From assembly GCF_001761485.1 (NCBI RefSeq), contig NC_090773.1, positions 372,001 to 436,000 of the forward strand: a stretch of DNA of 64,000 nucleotides. The letters are read 5' to 3'. The DNA comes from Yarrowia lipolytica. Taxonomy: Eukaryota > Ascomycota > Dipodascomycetes > Dipodascales. Positions 55,198 through 64,000 of this stretch are shown one piece after another. The position numbers and the translations under genes are program-made. The notes under the pieces are model-generated. The model searched no databases. It saw nothing but the letters and a program-made list of their open reading frames with translations, and was not told the origin of the DNA. Position 1 is the first letter of the stretch. Each line of letters starts with the position of its first letter.

Positions 55198-55785
55198 TTA
55201 ATTCATAAAGTCCATCAAATTGAGACTCGACTTTTCCTTCTCCTTCTGTTTCTTCAGCTCCAGCATGGCCTTGAGCGAGTTTTTGTTCTGAGCAGCCTTT
55301 CCAGCCTTGCCAAACTTGGACTGGGGAGGCTTTGACCCCAAAGTCGATTTCGAACCACAAGAAGTCGGCTTCGACACCTTCGACTCTTGTTTGACCTTCT
55401 TAGCCGGCATCCGCTTGACTCGAGCCGTCCCTGGCGCTGGCAAGGCATGCTTCAACTTATATGAACACTTGTCACACTTGTAGACGAGGTTTCGGACGGC
55501 CTTTTTCCGTTTAGTGGTCAGAAACTCAATCTGAACAGAAACTGACCATCCTGGGATCCATCGGATGCGACAGTTGGCGCAAATGTCCGTGTCTGGGTCG
55601 GTCTTGGTGGCTGTAAGGGCATCGAACGACTTTTGCTCGTCAAGGGCCTTCTTGTTGTAAGCCTGACTGAACGCCGTAGGAAATGCTGATTCACCTGATT
55701 TGAGGAGATGGCCGACTCGTAACGGACAGAGAATGGGGTCGTCTGTATCAGTATCAGTTGTTTTTGCTCTTGCTATCGTCGTCAT
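55198..55785 (-). CDS. Rpr2/Rpp21/Snm1-family subunit of RNase P or RNase MRP
   Basis: Small zinc-binding protein subunit of the ribonucleoproteins that mature tRNA 5' ends (RNase P) or process pre-rRNA (RNase MRP). Start at the ATG at 55785 (MTTIARAKTT), 195 residues; the open frame continues upstream without family similarity. The Rpr2 hallmark is present: CANCRIRWIPGWSVSVQIE (Cys69, Cys72) followed by LVYKCDKCSYK (Cys104, Cys107), a four-Cys zinc site. The C-terminal third is Lys/Ser-rich and ends in SSLNLMDFMN. Size resembles yeast Snm1 (MRP-specific, 198 residues) more than Rpr2 (144), but I cannot decide from size alone. A candidate RNase MRP RNA lies about 7 kb away. Confidence 0.8.
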   Translation of the reverse strand: MTTIARAKTTDTDTDDPILCPLRVGHLLKSGESAFPTAFSQAYNKKALDEQKSFDALTATKTDPDTDICANCRIRWIPGWSVSVQIEFLTTKRKKAVRNLVYKCDKCSYKLKHALPAPGTARVKRMPAKKVKQESKVSKPTSCGSKSTLGSKPPQSKFGKAGKAAQNKNSLKAMLELKKQKEKEKSSLNLMDFMN

Positions 55786-57191
55786 GGTGATTTGTGTGTG
55801 TCTTTGTGCTCTTTCTGGACTGCACTGTATGGCATTTGGTCCCGGGACTTTACCACGATATTTTTCATTTTGAGTTGGAGATAAGATCGAGGGGAGGGTG
55901 GAGAAGGAGGTATCCACTCGGATGGTGAGTCGGAAGATATACGACAAAATTGAGCCTGCTGACCAATTTTACACAACTCAAAGATGAATTTCCAATTTCA
56001 AGTTTTTCAATCGAAGCAATATTGACCATTTTGAAGCGGTTCTTGGAACCCCTAAATTGTACTAACATACAAACCCAACCAATATCTGCTGTTTTGCACT
56101 TGCAATATTTCAGCACGTGAACATTGATATCGGTCACGTGATAGAGTTGAGCTCATAAGCCTGTACTTGTACCAATCTATGTGTGCCTTTACTTGCCTTG
56201 TGCGATCGGTTTCATCACATGACATGAATCACACGACCCAAAATGCGTTTAATTAGTTGATACTCGGCGTTTAATTAGTTGGAAGAAATTGCAATTTTAC
56301 TTGAGCCGAGGCAAGGGTCGAAGACGTGATTTGGGGCTCGAAAACCCGATGATAGAACCCACCCGATCATTATTATTATGTACTGAAGTGACATGTAATC
56401 TGGGACTTGTGGTAGACATGGTGTAATTAAAAGCCTAGCTTCAACTCGAAAATATTACATCTAGTGTACCCTAGGAGGCCAGTAATTGAAGGCGAAAATG
56501 AGCACGGCAGCAAGCACGATAATAATGACTTTCGGAGCAAGGTAGGAGATATGGAACAATTATTGACACGCAGACAGATGGCAGTCGGTGATAGGTCCTT
56601 GATAACGTCTCAAAGTAGATACGACAAGTGATATCGGCAATAGGGGTGGTGTGGAGGGTATCGTACATGGTGTACATACTGTAGTGTAGGTACAGAACCT
56701 GTAAGTAAATACAGTACTAGTCAACACAACAGGTCAAAACAGGCGTCTGTTGATGGAGGTGTAGTCATCTCGCGTTACAAGTTCTCACAGTAGACCCACA
56801 GTGGTCGTAGACTCACCTTTAGTTCGTCTATTCGTTTGTACCGCTTGAACGCCACGTGACTGCCCTAGATTGCAAAGTACCACATTTACTGCAGTACTCC
56901 AAGATACACTACTCTCCCAGTTGCTGTGCATCTGTTGAGTATACCCCACAAAAGTGTAACTTTGATAAGCGGTTTGTTGGAGGGCTTGGAACGGCTGCTG
57001 GAAGAATAATACTGCAGGGTGATGGCGGTTTTTCGGGGTGTGGGTGCGTTAGGAATGTATTCGACGGTCGGAAATGAGTTGTGGGGTCGCAAGGAAGAGT
57101 CTAGACCCTTAATTTCAGCCCCCAGAAACAGGTGGCTGATGTGAGCTCTGTGTAGAGTAGGTTAAGGTGCGGGTTGTCAGCTGGACTCTTA

Positions 57192-57198
57192 TATATAA
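57192..57198 (+). promoter_or_regulatory. TATA box proposed for the 74-residue protein gene
   Basis: TATATAA in CTTATATATAATC. If used, the 5' leader would be close to 480 nt long and would contain the CA- and CT-rich repeats ahead of the ATG at 57706. Confidence 0.4.
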
Positions 57199-57541
57199 TC
57201 TGGGGTGGAGTGCTCTTTTTCTTCACCAACTCCCTTCTGACAACCGATACAGAAAGACACAAACAGACACAGACCGAGATTGAGACACACTGTACAACTC
57301 AACACGGTATTCAGAGACAACTACGTAAGCATCACCGTCACAACCAACACCGTTTCAACCACGATACTCGTATTGGAACACAACCTAGCAGATCTCAACA
57401 ATACTTGATAACACCACAACAGTACTTGCCACCACCACAACAAGTACTTCCCCCATTACATCTTCGACGGCGTGTACTGTACTTCGGAAACCCCTATAAT
57501 ACAGCACCATCCATTACTCAACCACCCTCTCAAACAACCAC

Positions 57542-57696
57542 CCTCTCATACAAATCCTCTCATACGAATCCTCTCATACGAATCCTCTCATACAAATCCT
57601 CTCATACAAATCCTCTCCGCATAACCCCTCCACATAACCCCTCCCCCACAACTCCCGGAACACCTCCCACAACACCTCCCACAACACCTCCCACAA
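57542..57696 (+). repeat. two pyrimidine/CA-rich tandem repeats in a probable 5' leader
   Basis: Five copies of a 14-bp unit (CCTCTCATACAAAT or ...CGAAT) run from 57542 to 57611. Three exact copies of the 12-bp CACCTCCCACAA run from 57661 to 57696, ending 9 bp before the ATG at 57706. Confidence 0.9.
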
Positions 57697-57705
57697 CTCC
57701 CAAAA

Positions 57706-57930
57706 ATGCTCTTCTCATTCACAACCACCCGAACCTTCAGCGAAGACGACGGAGACGAGTACGTGCACTCCATCGAGGCTACCCCGACCTACTCCATGTT
57801 GATAGATCGGGTCGACGAGCTGACGAAGCAGCTCGACCAGGAGCGACGTGCCCGGCTGGTGCTCGAGGCCAAGTTCATGGAGCTCATTGAAGACTCAGCC
57901 AGAACCAACTCCCAGTGCTCGAGCGTTTGA
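57706..57930 (+). CDS. 74-residue protein with a predicted coiled coil, unrecognised
   Basis: ATG in CAAAAATGC context. The product begins MLFSFTTTRTFSEDDGDEYV, has an acidic patch, and then a charged helical segment, MLIDRVDELTKQLDQERRAR, continuing into LVLEAKFMELIED with clear heptad spacing of Leu, Val and Ile, a short coiled coil. It ends SQCSSV. Codon use (GAG, CTC/CTG, GAC, AAG, CGA) is that of a real gene. The long repeat-rich leader and TATA box suggest regulated expression. A competing frame across the same region starts at a non-ATG codon and reads repeat-derived His/Thr/Pro, so I reject it. No function can be assigned. Confidence 0.65.
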   Translation: MLFSFTTTRTFSEDDGDEYVHSIEATPTYSMLIDRVDELTKQLDQERRARLVLEAKFMELIEDSARTNSQCSSV

Positions 57931-58409
57931 TTGGTACTGCACTGTACGGTCAGTGCGACAAGTACTACTAGTACTACAGGCCAAAGTAATGTGACGACCA
58001 AACGAACGGTCGAAGGAAGACCGGATTATTTATTATCAGTAGCTAAATGAAACTGTGGCAAATTGAGAACTGTACTATACCGGTACAGTAGGTGACAAGC
58101 TATGCCATTTACGGCATGGTTTACTAAATTGTGAGTACAGTACTGTCGGCACAATACTATACCGTGTGGTATTCAATGATTTTATTGTTATGAATATGGG
58201 AATCTCGGGTGCCAGGGATGTGTTTGTTCACTGAGGAGGGGATGTGTCTTTTTGTCCTATTCGTGAGTCCTGACTTCTTTTATTCTTCGTCACTTTTCAC
58301 TATTGTATCTGAGAAGGCTTACTACAAGTAGGTACAGCAGTTGCATAACGGACAGGCGTACACATGGCAGCGGCGCCATGATTGTGTCTGGATGTCTCGT
58401 TGTCTCGGG
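57931..58409. other. intergenic
   Basis: Short gap between converging genes, with TACTACTAGTACTACAGG and TACAGTAC-type words (GTACAGTAC at 58135) and CTACAAGTAG at 58322. No gene seen. Confidence 0.6.
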
Positions 58410-58772
58410 TCAACTCCTCCCCCACTCTAACCATCTCAGGAAAGACTGCTTCTGCACCACCAGCTTCTCAACACTTCTTCTCCAGTAATTCACCAGTCGC
58501 AGCATGGTAACAGTCTTGTCGCTGAGTCCTGATCTCTGGGAGCCAACCAGTCGCACCGTTTCCCCGTCATAGTCATTGTCGGCAAACCATTGCAAGGGGT
58601 CTTCTTCAGACAATGAAAAGGGAAGATCGATAACTGAGTTGGTTGGCCCGTCGAAACCAACTTCTATCCATCTCTTGAAGGATTCAGAAAGCTCATGAGC
58701 TTCTCGCTGTGTTGCTTCTGACGGTTCCGATCTGTCATCGTCATTTGGGGGCTTAGGAAGTGCTCTGGACAT
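58410..58772 (-). CDS. hypothetical 120-residue protein
   Basis: ATG at 58772 opens MSRALPKPPNDDDRSEPSEA, an acidic disordered start. A more structured part follows: SFKRWIEVGFDGPTN, LPFSLSEEDPLQWFADNDYD and a basic C-terminal helix with VNYWRRSVEKLVVQK. Trp- and charge-rich blocks argue for a real fold. There is no signal peptide, membrane span or known motif. Codon bias is moderate. It could be a lineage-specific nuclear or cytosolic protein; a shadow ORF remains possible. Confidence 0.5.
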   Translation of the reverse strand: MSRALPKPPNDDDRSEPSEATQREAHELSESFKRWIEVGFDGPTNSVIDLPFSLSEEDPLQWFADNDYDGETVRLVGSQRSGLSDKTVTMLRLVNYWRRSVEKLVVQKQSFLRWLEWGRS

Positions 58773-59569
58773 TGCTTACGACATTCAAAACAGCACCAGA
58801 TCTACTTATACACACCTGCACAATCCAGTTTATGCCATAGCCGTGTTCCTGAAACACATGAGTCCACTTCGTTGATGGCAAGGTTCACTTTATGGCGTTG
58901 TGAAACGGAGTGAAACATTTGCTATATGAAGTCTATGGGAACAACAACATGACTCGTGGCTAGTCGACGAGCAAACACTCCATTGCACTTGACTGCTCTT
59001 GTTTCATTTCATGTCTACATATGTCTGAAGTGTGGTATGTACTAGTCAGTATGGTCGTCATTTGAGACATGGTGGGTAGTTTTTTTAGGCGTTCATATGA
59101 TAACTTGGAAGTAAACAGGGGCTTTATGCAACCCATTTCCAGCTTTGAATAGCCCCTCGCTGCCTCCCCAGGTACTCCTAGAGCACAGTGGTTGCTGTTT
59201 TCAGTACATACAGCAGCTTCCCCAGGCAATAGCAAGTCGCACCGAGAGCATTACTCACTGGTGAGCTGATCACACCAATCAACTTTTCACATCACTAAAT
59301 TGAGAATTGAACAGCACAAACAGATAGCGACTCCCCATTGAACGCACGCACCAGTTCTTGGTCCTGAACCGTGTCTCATAGGTAGCACCCCACAGCATTC
59401 TCTAGCTATAACTGATTTTACTCTCGCTACATTTCTTATCTCGTTTAATTTCATTTTTTCTACAAAGACGTTCTAAGAACCTCCCTCTGTTGGCGGGGAG
59501 TGCATGATCAGGTCATTTTAGACATCAGCTTCCTCATCTAACGTGCGTGACAGCCCACATGGTCACCCT
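58773..59569. other. intergenic
   Basis: No gene supported. It is AT-rich towards 59400-59480, as expected for the 3' end region of the eIF3l gene. Confidence 0.6.
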
Positions 59570-61132
59570 CTAGTTCTTCTTCTCCTTGTCCTTCTTATCA
59601 CCGTTGACAATGTAGTCCTGGACGGAGTAGTTCTTGACGGTGTTTCGGATGAACCAGTCGGCAAACTTTCGTCCGCCCTTGGCCTCGGCAACGTGAATGA
59701 GATCATTCTCAAGAGCAATGTCCAGCTCGGAACAGTGCTGGTAAGTGCCGTCGGCCAGCTCGCCCTCGGTCCATCGCAGCTGTCGGTTCTTCATCTTGAG
59801 AGTGACAAGCTGCGATCTCAGGTCCTCTGCGTCAGTGTCCAGGAACGAGGCCAGCTTGCCGAGGTCCATGGTGGCGTACAGGTTGAGGTACGACTTGAGG
59901 TTGGCGGTGGACAACGTGTTGGTAACGTCAACCATAAAGATCTTGAGGTGGTGCTTGAGCGGGTCGCCTCCATGCACATCGCCGGGCTGGATGAACTTGG
60001 GAGCGGCAAAGGTGAAGAGCTCCTCAAACAGCTTGAGGTCACCCCGCTGCATGGCAGCCATCTGATCGCCGTATCGATCTCGCAGAGCCACGTGGATGGA
60101 GTCGTCCAGACGAGCAGGAGACAGAACGACACAGATGGCCAGCAGAGCGTACATCTGCTCGGATCGCTTGGCGTCGTACCGAGGACCCTGCACGTTCTTG
60201 GTTCGAGCCATGTAGGTCAGAACATGGGAGAAGCATCGGATGGCGTCGGCGTATCGCCGGGTCATGACGTAGCAGATGCCCACGTAGTAGTAGGTGGCAA
60301 AGTGAGCGGGTGCGACACGTGCAAACAGAGCCTTCTTGGTCAGCTCAATGGACTCCATGGTCTTGAGAGCCAGAGTGAAGTCTCCCAGAAGGGTGTGCAC
60401 TCGCAGCAGACCAATGACACAGAAGTAGCCCAGCATCTTGTACAGAGGTCTGGAGCCATAGGGTCCAGCCACATCCATGGGATCAAGACCAGCCTTGATG
60501 GCTCGCAGTTGTTCTCGAATCTTGGTCTTCTCAGACAGTGAGTACAGCACGTTGAGCACGGAGTAGGTGCCCCAGGTGTCGGGGGCCACACCGTCGCTGT
60601 TGTGGGCCTCCTTGGTCATCCAGTACGAGTTGTACTGGTAGATGAACTCGTCCACAATACCCCAAGCCCAAGAGGTGGGGAGCTCGAGATCGACAGGTCC
60701 GTCCGAGTTGAGAATGTAGTTGAACAGGTTGCAGTAGTTGGAGTAGGACTCGAACCGCTCGAGGGGTGTGGGCGTCAGCTTGGCGTACAGGTGTCGGTAG
60801 TAGAGCTCCGAGTAAAAGTACAGAAAGACAGGATCGTTCTTGACCAGAGGAGCAACCTGGGCCACAGGATGGGGCCAATGCGAGTTTTTGTAAAACTTGT
60901 CGGTCAGTTTTCCAAACGAGTTTTCGTAACAGCCGTGCAGCTCGTACACAGAATTGTCGGAAAGGCATCGGTGGAAGTACTGGATGAAATCCTTGACCAC
61001 GGTGGGGATGGCTGTGGATGCCAGCTTGAGCTGGGCGGCATACTCCTGCTGTTGCTGCGCAATCTGGGCCTCGTCGTACACAATGTCGCCGACGGCCAGC
61101 GAGTTGTCGATGAATTCTTCGTCACTGTCCAT
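59570..61132 (-). CDS. eukaryotic translation initiation factor 3 subunit L
   Basis: PCI-domain subunit of the large eIF3 complex, which organises the 43S pre-initiation complex. The product has 520 residues, the usual size. An acidic start, MDSDEEFIDNS, leads to the conserved VVKDFIQYFHRCL and then FYKNSHWPHPVAQVAPLV. The RHLYAKLTPTPLERFESYSNYCNLFNYIL block is diagnostic of eIF3l. TPR-like helices follow, including FATYYYVGICYVMTRRY, and then the C-terminal PCI winged-helix region. A Lys-rich tail closes the chain. S. cerevisiae lacks eIF3l, so this gene shows that the organism keeps a fuller, human-like eIF3. High codon bias; no intron. Confidence 0.95.
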   Translation of the reverse strand: MDSDEEFIDNSLAVGDIVYDEAQIAQQQQEYAAQLKLASTAIPTVVKDFIQYFHRCLSDNSVYELHGCYENSFGKLTDKFYKNSHWPHPVAQVAPLVKNDPVFLYFYSELYYRHLYAKLTPTPLERFESYSNYCNLFNYILNSDGPVDLELPTSWAWGIVDEFIYQYNSYWMTKEAHNSDGVAPDTWGTYSVLNVLYSLSEKTKIREQLRAIKAGLDPMDVAGPYGSRPLYKMLGYFCVIGLLRVHTLLGDFTLALKTMESIELTKKALFARVAPAHFATYYYVGICYVMTRRYADAIRCFSHVLTYMARTKNVQGPRYDAKRSEQMYALLAICVVLSPARLDDSIHVALRDRYGDQMAAMQRGDLKLFEELFTFAAPKFIQPGDVHGGDPLKHHLKIFMVDVTNTLSTANLKSYLNLYATMDLGKLASFLDTDAEDLRSQLVTLKMKNRQLRWTEGELADGTYQHCSELDIALENDLIHVAEAKGGRKFADWFIRNTVKNYSVQDYIVNGDKKDKEKKN

Positions 61133-62789
61133 TTTGGTGTGATCTGGTGGTGTGCAGAATGGTTGGCAGGTGTATTTTTCACACTAGGTTTTTGCGCTAG
61201 GTGCAGGTGGTGAGATGCAGGAGATTGTGGGTTCGATTAGAGGTGGGCACATTATTAAATGATTCTTAAAATTAAAAGTGATGGGATCGGTACGGGAGTC
61301 ACGTGCCTACAATAAATAATCATTGGTGTAGTATATTGAATTTATTCTGAGGATGGATGGTATTACTGTCTGACTTTGATTTATGGCAGTAATTACACTA
61401 CACTCAATAGTGAAAGGACGTGCAGACTGTCTAAATCGCCAACTATAATGGAAATAATACTTGACAGGACTAACAAGAAAAAGATTCTCTTTTGAAGTTG
61501 GTGGATAAGGAGAGATTTGAGACAGAATTCGTCGCGGTGTGACAGTATTGGATGAGTCACGCGCTTTAGCAAGGTATATTAATCTCATTTTAAGTGCATG
61601 GCTTGGTTATAGCTATGTCGAAGGTATACACCGACTTCCTGAAATGGTTGGTATTTGGTGGTCTTCAACTTTAGATGATATTGTATCACAGGAGTTGACT
61701 CTACCCTATGTACACTCTTCACAATGGCTACAGTACTGCGATGTTATTCAACCTCTTGTACGATACTCCCCCTTATTGCCAGTCTATACGGCATGCTCAA
61801 GTATCTTTGCCGAGACAGACCTCCTCTTCAGATACATATATCAAAGGGCTAGGTAGGCCCTAGATCAATGGAGACTTGCTCAGAACCGTGGAAAACACAA
61901 TAAAAACGTCAGATATGGCAAATCACACCACTCCTACCAGCTTGTGAAATGCCGCCTTTGAATGTAGTATGACTACTCTTCGATGCTGACTTTTGGGCAT
62001 TATGATGTCCGAGGAAGGGGTACTGAAGAACTTCGCTCGATAGGGTCTAGATTCCTCAAACAAGCGAGCTATTCCATTCTGAAACCGGACCGTTGGCTTT
62101 TCTGGACCGCCTTGATGTCGAGATAATTGCTGGCCATGACCAGTACAGAATCATGATGTCCCCACGACGGCACGATACAGGGCTTTGGTTTATTCCTCTG
62201 AAGCACTACATTGTAGTACAGTACACAAAAAGGGAAGTCAAAGGAAATGCTAATATGATCGAAGTTATTGAACTGCTGGCTCATTTGTAAAACAAGTAAG
62301 TACTGATCCAAGTACACTGTACAGCTTACTGGATCACCTCGTTCACCACCTTCAGATGTAGAAGTACCCCAACGAGTGGATCTATTACTACTCCAGAGTT
62401 TTATTATGATGATTTCAGTGATGGATCCAATGTTTTCCATCATTGTAAGACGTTCTGTAGCGTCCTGAATAGTTAACTGACATCATATACAGTATCAATA
62501 CATCTTTGGATTGATTACAAAGAATCACGCTGAGGAATAGTTAATGGGTTTATAGAAACACTCAACATAGTATCTCACTCCCCCAGGAAACGGTTCAATT
62601 AGTCTTTTTTTTTTTTTTTTTATTCTAATGATTCATAACAGCCTATATAACCTAGTAAGCCCGGGTTATTGGCGTTCAATTAAATCTTACATCTTCTGAA
62701 TCTTTGCGATGTGCGCTGGCGGGGGCGCTGTTCGGTTGGTTTTGTCGACGCGCTTCGTCATTCTGGTTTTAGGCTGAACTACTTGACTA
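61133..62789. other. intergenic upstream of eIF3l
   Basis: CACGTG near 61301, GTACAGTAC at 62216, a T19-type run at 62604-62622. Frames of 65-124 codons have no bias, and the 105-codon one starts at GTG. Not annotated as genes. Confidence 0.5.
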
Positions 62790-63144
62790 AAGCGGATCTG
62801 GTTTTCTGAAAAAATTTTTTAGAACCCAAGGCCCCGTGACTAAGCCGACTGATGACTCAGCCGGGGTGGGCCATAACGGAAGGTATTGGTCCACTGCCGT
62901 TCACTCTCAAAGAAAGTGTGTATTAGAATACATGGAAATACAGGGGTTTATATGTTATCCAGGGTTGCGGCGCAAACCCTTTGTCCGTGGATAAGCAGGC
63001 TTGGCAATATCGATATTAATGATAGCGTAATCCCACTGAGGGGCCCACCGTGGTGGCCCCCCCCTCGTCGTAGTCTCCGCTAGCGGTTCACGAGAGACTA
63101 ATCAGGCGGCTATTTCTTAGCCGCTGATCCCTAACATTCTTTTT
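62790..63144 (+). ncRNA. candidate RNase MRP RNA (alternatively RNase P RNA)
   Basis: A chain of strong helices ending in a T5 Pol III terminator at 63140-63144. In order: a P3-like arm (62830-62836 with 62862-62872); a CR-I-like CGGAAGGTATTGG at 62877-62889; GAAAG at 62912-62916 fitting the MRP GARAR box, followed by a small hairpin to 62934; a nested stem 62955-62994; and a CR-V-like GATAGCGTAATCCCACTGAG at 63021-63040, very close to the human MRP GAAGCGUAUCCCGCUGAG. Hairpins at 63040-63060, 63071-63100 and 63102-63127 follow. GG(T)ATT at 62882-62887 pairs with AATCC at 63029-63033 and bulges one U, as P4 does in RNase P and MRP RNAs. Family features are recalled from memory; the 5' end is not fixed and no clear P1 stem was found. 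Confidence 0.6.
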
Positions 63145-63501
63145 CGACACAATGGCCACCGCAACACGTGGCGGGTACAGGTTATGAGCGAAAAAGAGCG
63201 ATATTTTCTTAGATCATGTGATACCTCATATCGATATATTAGGTAAAGTTCTCTGGAACCTTATTTTACTGTTAATTCAGCCTCCATCAAGACATTTACC
63301 AACCTGCAGGGTAACTCACGTGACGAAGTTTGGTTGAAAATAGCCACCACTCACAAGTATGTAAGTTAAGTTATGTTTATACGACTTCCGGAGCTCGTAC
63401 TATTGGTGTACTGTTCTGTAGAGTAGGACGAGCGGTTCCCGCTCGTACCTAGGGATATCTTGAGGATTGACCCATCACCGATCCGTTACAATTCATCTTC
63501 C
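63145..63501. other. intergenic between the ncRNA and tRNA-Leu
   Basis: CACGTG near 63166 and 63317. No gene seen. Confidence 0.6.
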
Positions 63502-63601
63502 GGTATCCTGGCCGAGCGGTCTAAGGCGCCAGGTTAAGGCTAATACCTTAACGAATTTCCTGGTCTCTTCGGAGGCGTGAGTTCGAATCTCACGGATATC
63601 A
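63502..63601 (+). tRNA. tRNA-Leu (anticodon AAG) with an 18-nt intron
   Basis: Reads CTT and CTC codons once A34 is converted to inosine. Acceptor GGTATCC pairs with GGATATC; T arm CGTGA-GTTCGAATC-TCACG; a long variable arm CTC-TTCG-GAG marks a class II tRNA. Anticodon stem CCAGG (63529-63533) pairs with CCTGG (63559-63563), and the anticodon is at 63536-63538. The intron (about 63540-63557) contains CCTTAA, which pairs with the anticodon loop as usual for spliced tRNAs. A T5 terminator follows at once. Confidence 0.95.
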
Positions 63602-63884
63602 TTTTTGCCATTTTTGTGAGCGACACGAACTTTGAAATGGACATTAATTTTTTTGGTTTGCAGAGTACTGGCTCTACTTTACCGCATCCTGTTTAAACAG
63701 TTTCCAGTTTAATCTTGGATTATTTAATCCACTAGACCCTTTCGGTTTAAGTAATTCGTTTCCGTCATTTTATGGTTGTCATAAATCATTAATATTACAG
63801 AATCTAAATGGTATCGTAAGGAATGTTTTGTTGGAGCGTTCAAGCACCGATGCGCTCGATACGCTCGCGTGTATGATCTCTCGA
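63602..63884. other. spacer between tRNA-Leu and the last gene
   Basis: AT-rich, no gene seen; presumably the 3' flank of the minus-strand gene at the right edge. The 67-codon frame at 63779-63982 is out of phase with that gene. Confidence 0.7.
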
Positions 63885-64000
63885 TTAGTTACCAGGGAAC
63901 GAACCGTAGCCGGTAGGAGCAAACTCGACCAGACCTCTGTTGAGGAACTGAGCCTCGGCAGCAAGAGCACCAGGGGCGTCATAGTCGGTAGAGACGACAG
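63885..64000 (-). CDS. C-terminal end of a gene running off the window
   Basis: On the minus strand the window edge enters an open frame with strong coding bias (GCC, CTC, AAC, GTC, TAC). It reads VVSTDYDAPGALAAEAQFLN and then RGLVEFAPTGYGSFPGN, and stops at TAA (63885-63887). Only 37 residues are visible, so the family cannot be named. The absence of any stop and the biased codons make it a real gene end. Confidence 0.8.
   Translation of the reverse strand, partial: VVSTDYDAPGALAAEAQFLNRGLVEFAPTGYGSFPGN

Larger units (their letters stand above)
55786..57705. other. intergenic, including the repeat-rich leader of the next gene
   Basis: CACGTG near 56115, 56134 and 56853. A GTACTGTAC word lies at 57474. 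A TATA element at 57192-57198 and the repeats at 57542-57696 are listed separately. No other gene supported. Confidence 0.5.

Noticed and set aside
57174-57890. 238-codon plus-strand frame over the repeat leader
   Set aside because: It starts at a non-ATG codon, translates tandem repeats into His/Thr/Pro runs, and conflicts with the better 74-codon gene.
62641-63150. telomerase RNA, SRP RNA, U3 or another snRNA as the identity of the structured RNA
   Set aside because: No telomere-template sequence, no SRP tetraloop arrangement and no box C/D or Sm-site order was found; the CR-V, P4 and GARAR features fit RNase MRP better.
1-64000. 5S rRNA genes fused to tRNA genes, as known in Yarrowia
   Set aside because: None of the three tRNA genes is followed by a 5S-like sequence; each ends in a T-run.
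1-64000. mobile elements, LTR or virus-like relics, CRISPR arrays
   Set aside because: No reverse transcriptase, integrase, transposase or capsid-like frame, no long terminal repeats and no spaced direct-repeat array were seen. The tandem repeats present are short minisatellites.

Overview
The window is nuclear DNA from an ascomycete yeast, almost certainly Yarrowia lipolytica or a very close relative. A secreted subtilisin at 7.2-8.5 kb is a close paralogue of the Yarrowia alkaline extracellular protease. Introns have a GTGAGT-type donor and a CTAAC branch site lying directly against the CAG acceptor. tRNA genes carry short introns, coding sequence favours CTC/GTC/AAC/CGA codons, genes are sparse (about one per 3 kb), and intergenic DNA is full of TCACGTGA, GTACAGTAC and CTACTTGTAG words. 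No operon, CRISPR array, intact mobile element or viral relic was seen.

Layout. 0-5.7 kb: the 3' part of an unrecognised Ser/Pro-rich gene with a KEN box, then a divergent pair, a class A DnaJ chaperone (minus) and the ERMES/SAM beta-barrel protein Mdm10 (plus). 7.2-12 kb: the secreted protease, a long gap with minisatellites, and a three-exon Arl3/ARFRP1-type GTPase. 13.2-20.5 kb: tRNA-Gln(CUG) with intron, ADE8, SPO7-like and COG4. 22.1-27.7 kb: ILV5 (with a reading-frame puzzle at its 5' end), a CACGTG-rich segment and the Tem1/Spg1 GTPase. 31.9-36.3 kb: a class I/II chitin synthase whose start codon appears to be split by an intron, and tRNA-Lys(CUU). 40.8-46.6 kb: a small secreted protein and CCA1. 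48.6-54.2 kb: an orphan 713-residue protein and the large subunit of ribonucleotide reductase. 55.2-61.1 kb: an Rpr2/Snm1-family RNase P/MRP subunit, two small hypothetical genes and eIF3 subunit l. 62.8-64 kb: a structured Pol III-type RNA that I interpret as RNase MRP RNA, tRNA-Leu(AAG), and the last codons of a gene running off the edge.

The genes are ordinary housekeeping functions (purine, branched-chain amino-acid and dNTP synthesis, Golgi traffic, mitochondrial shape, cell wall, septation, tRNA maturation, translation initiation) and do not form one pathway. One link stands out: a putative RNase MRP RNA and an Rpr2/Snm1-type protein subunit lie about 7 kb apart. I found no convincing new multi-gene system. 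The best leads are the MRP RNA candidate, the A|TG-split chitin synthase start, two apparent one-base frame breaks in essential-looking genes, and several strongly over-represented dispersed words.
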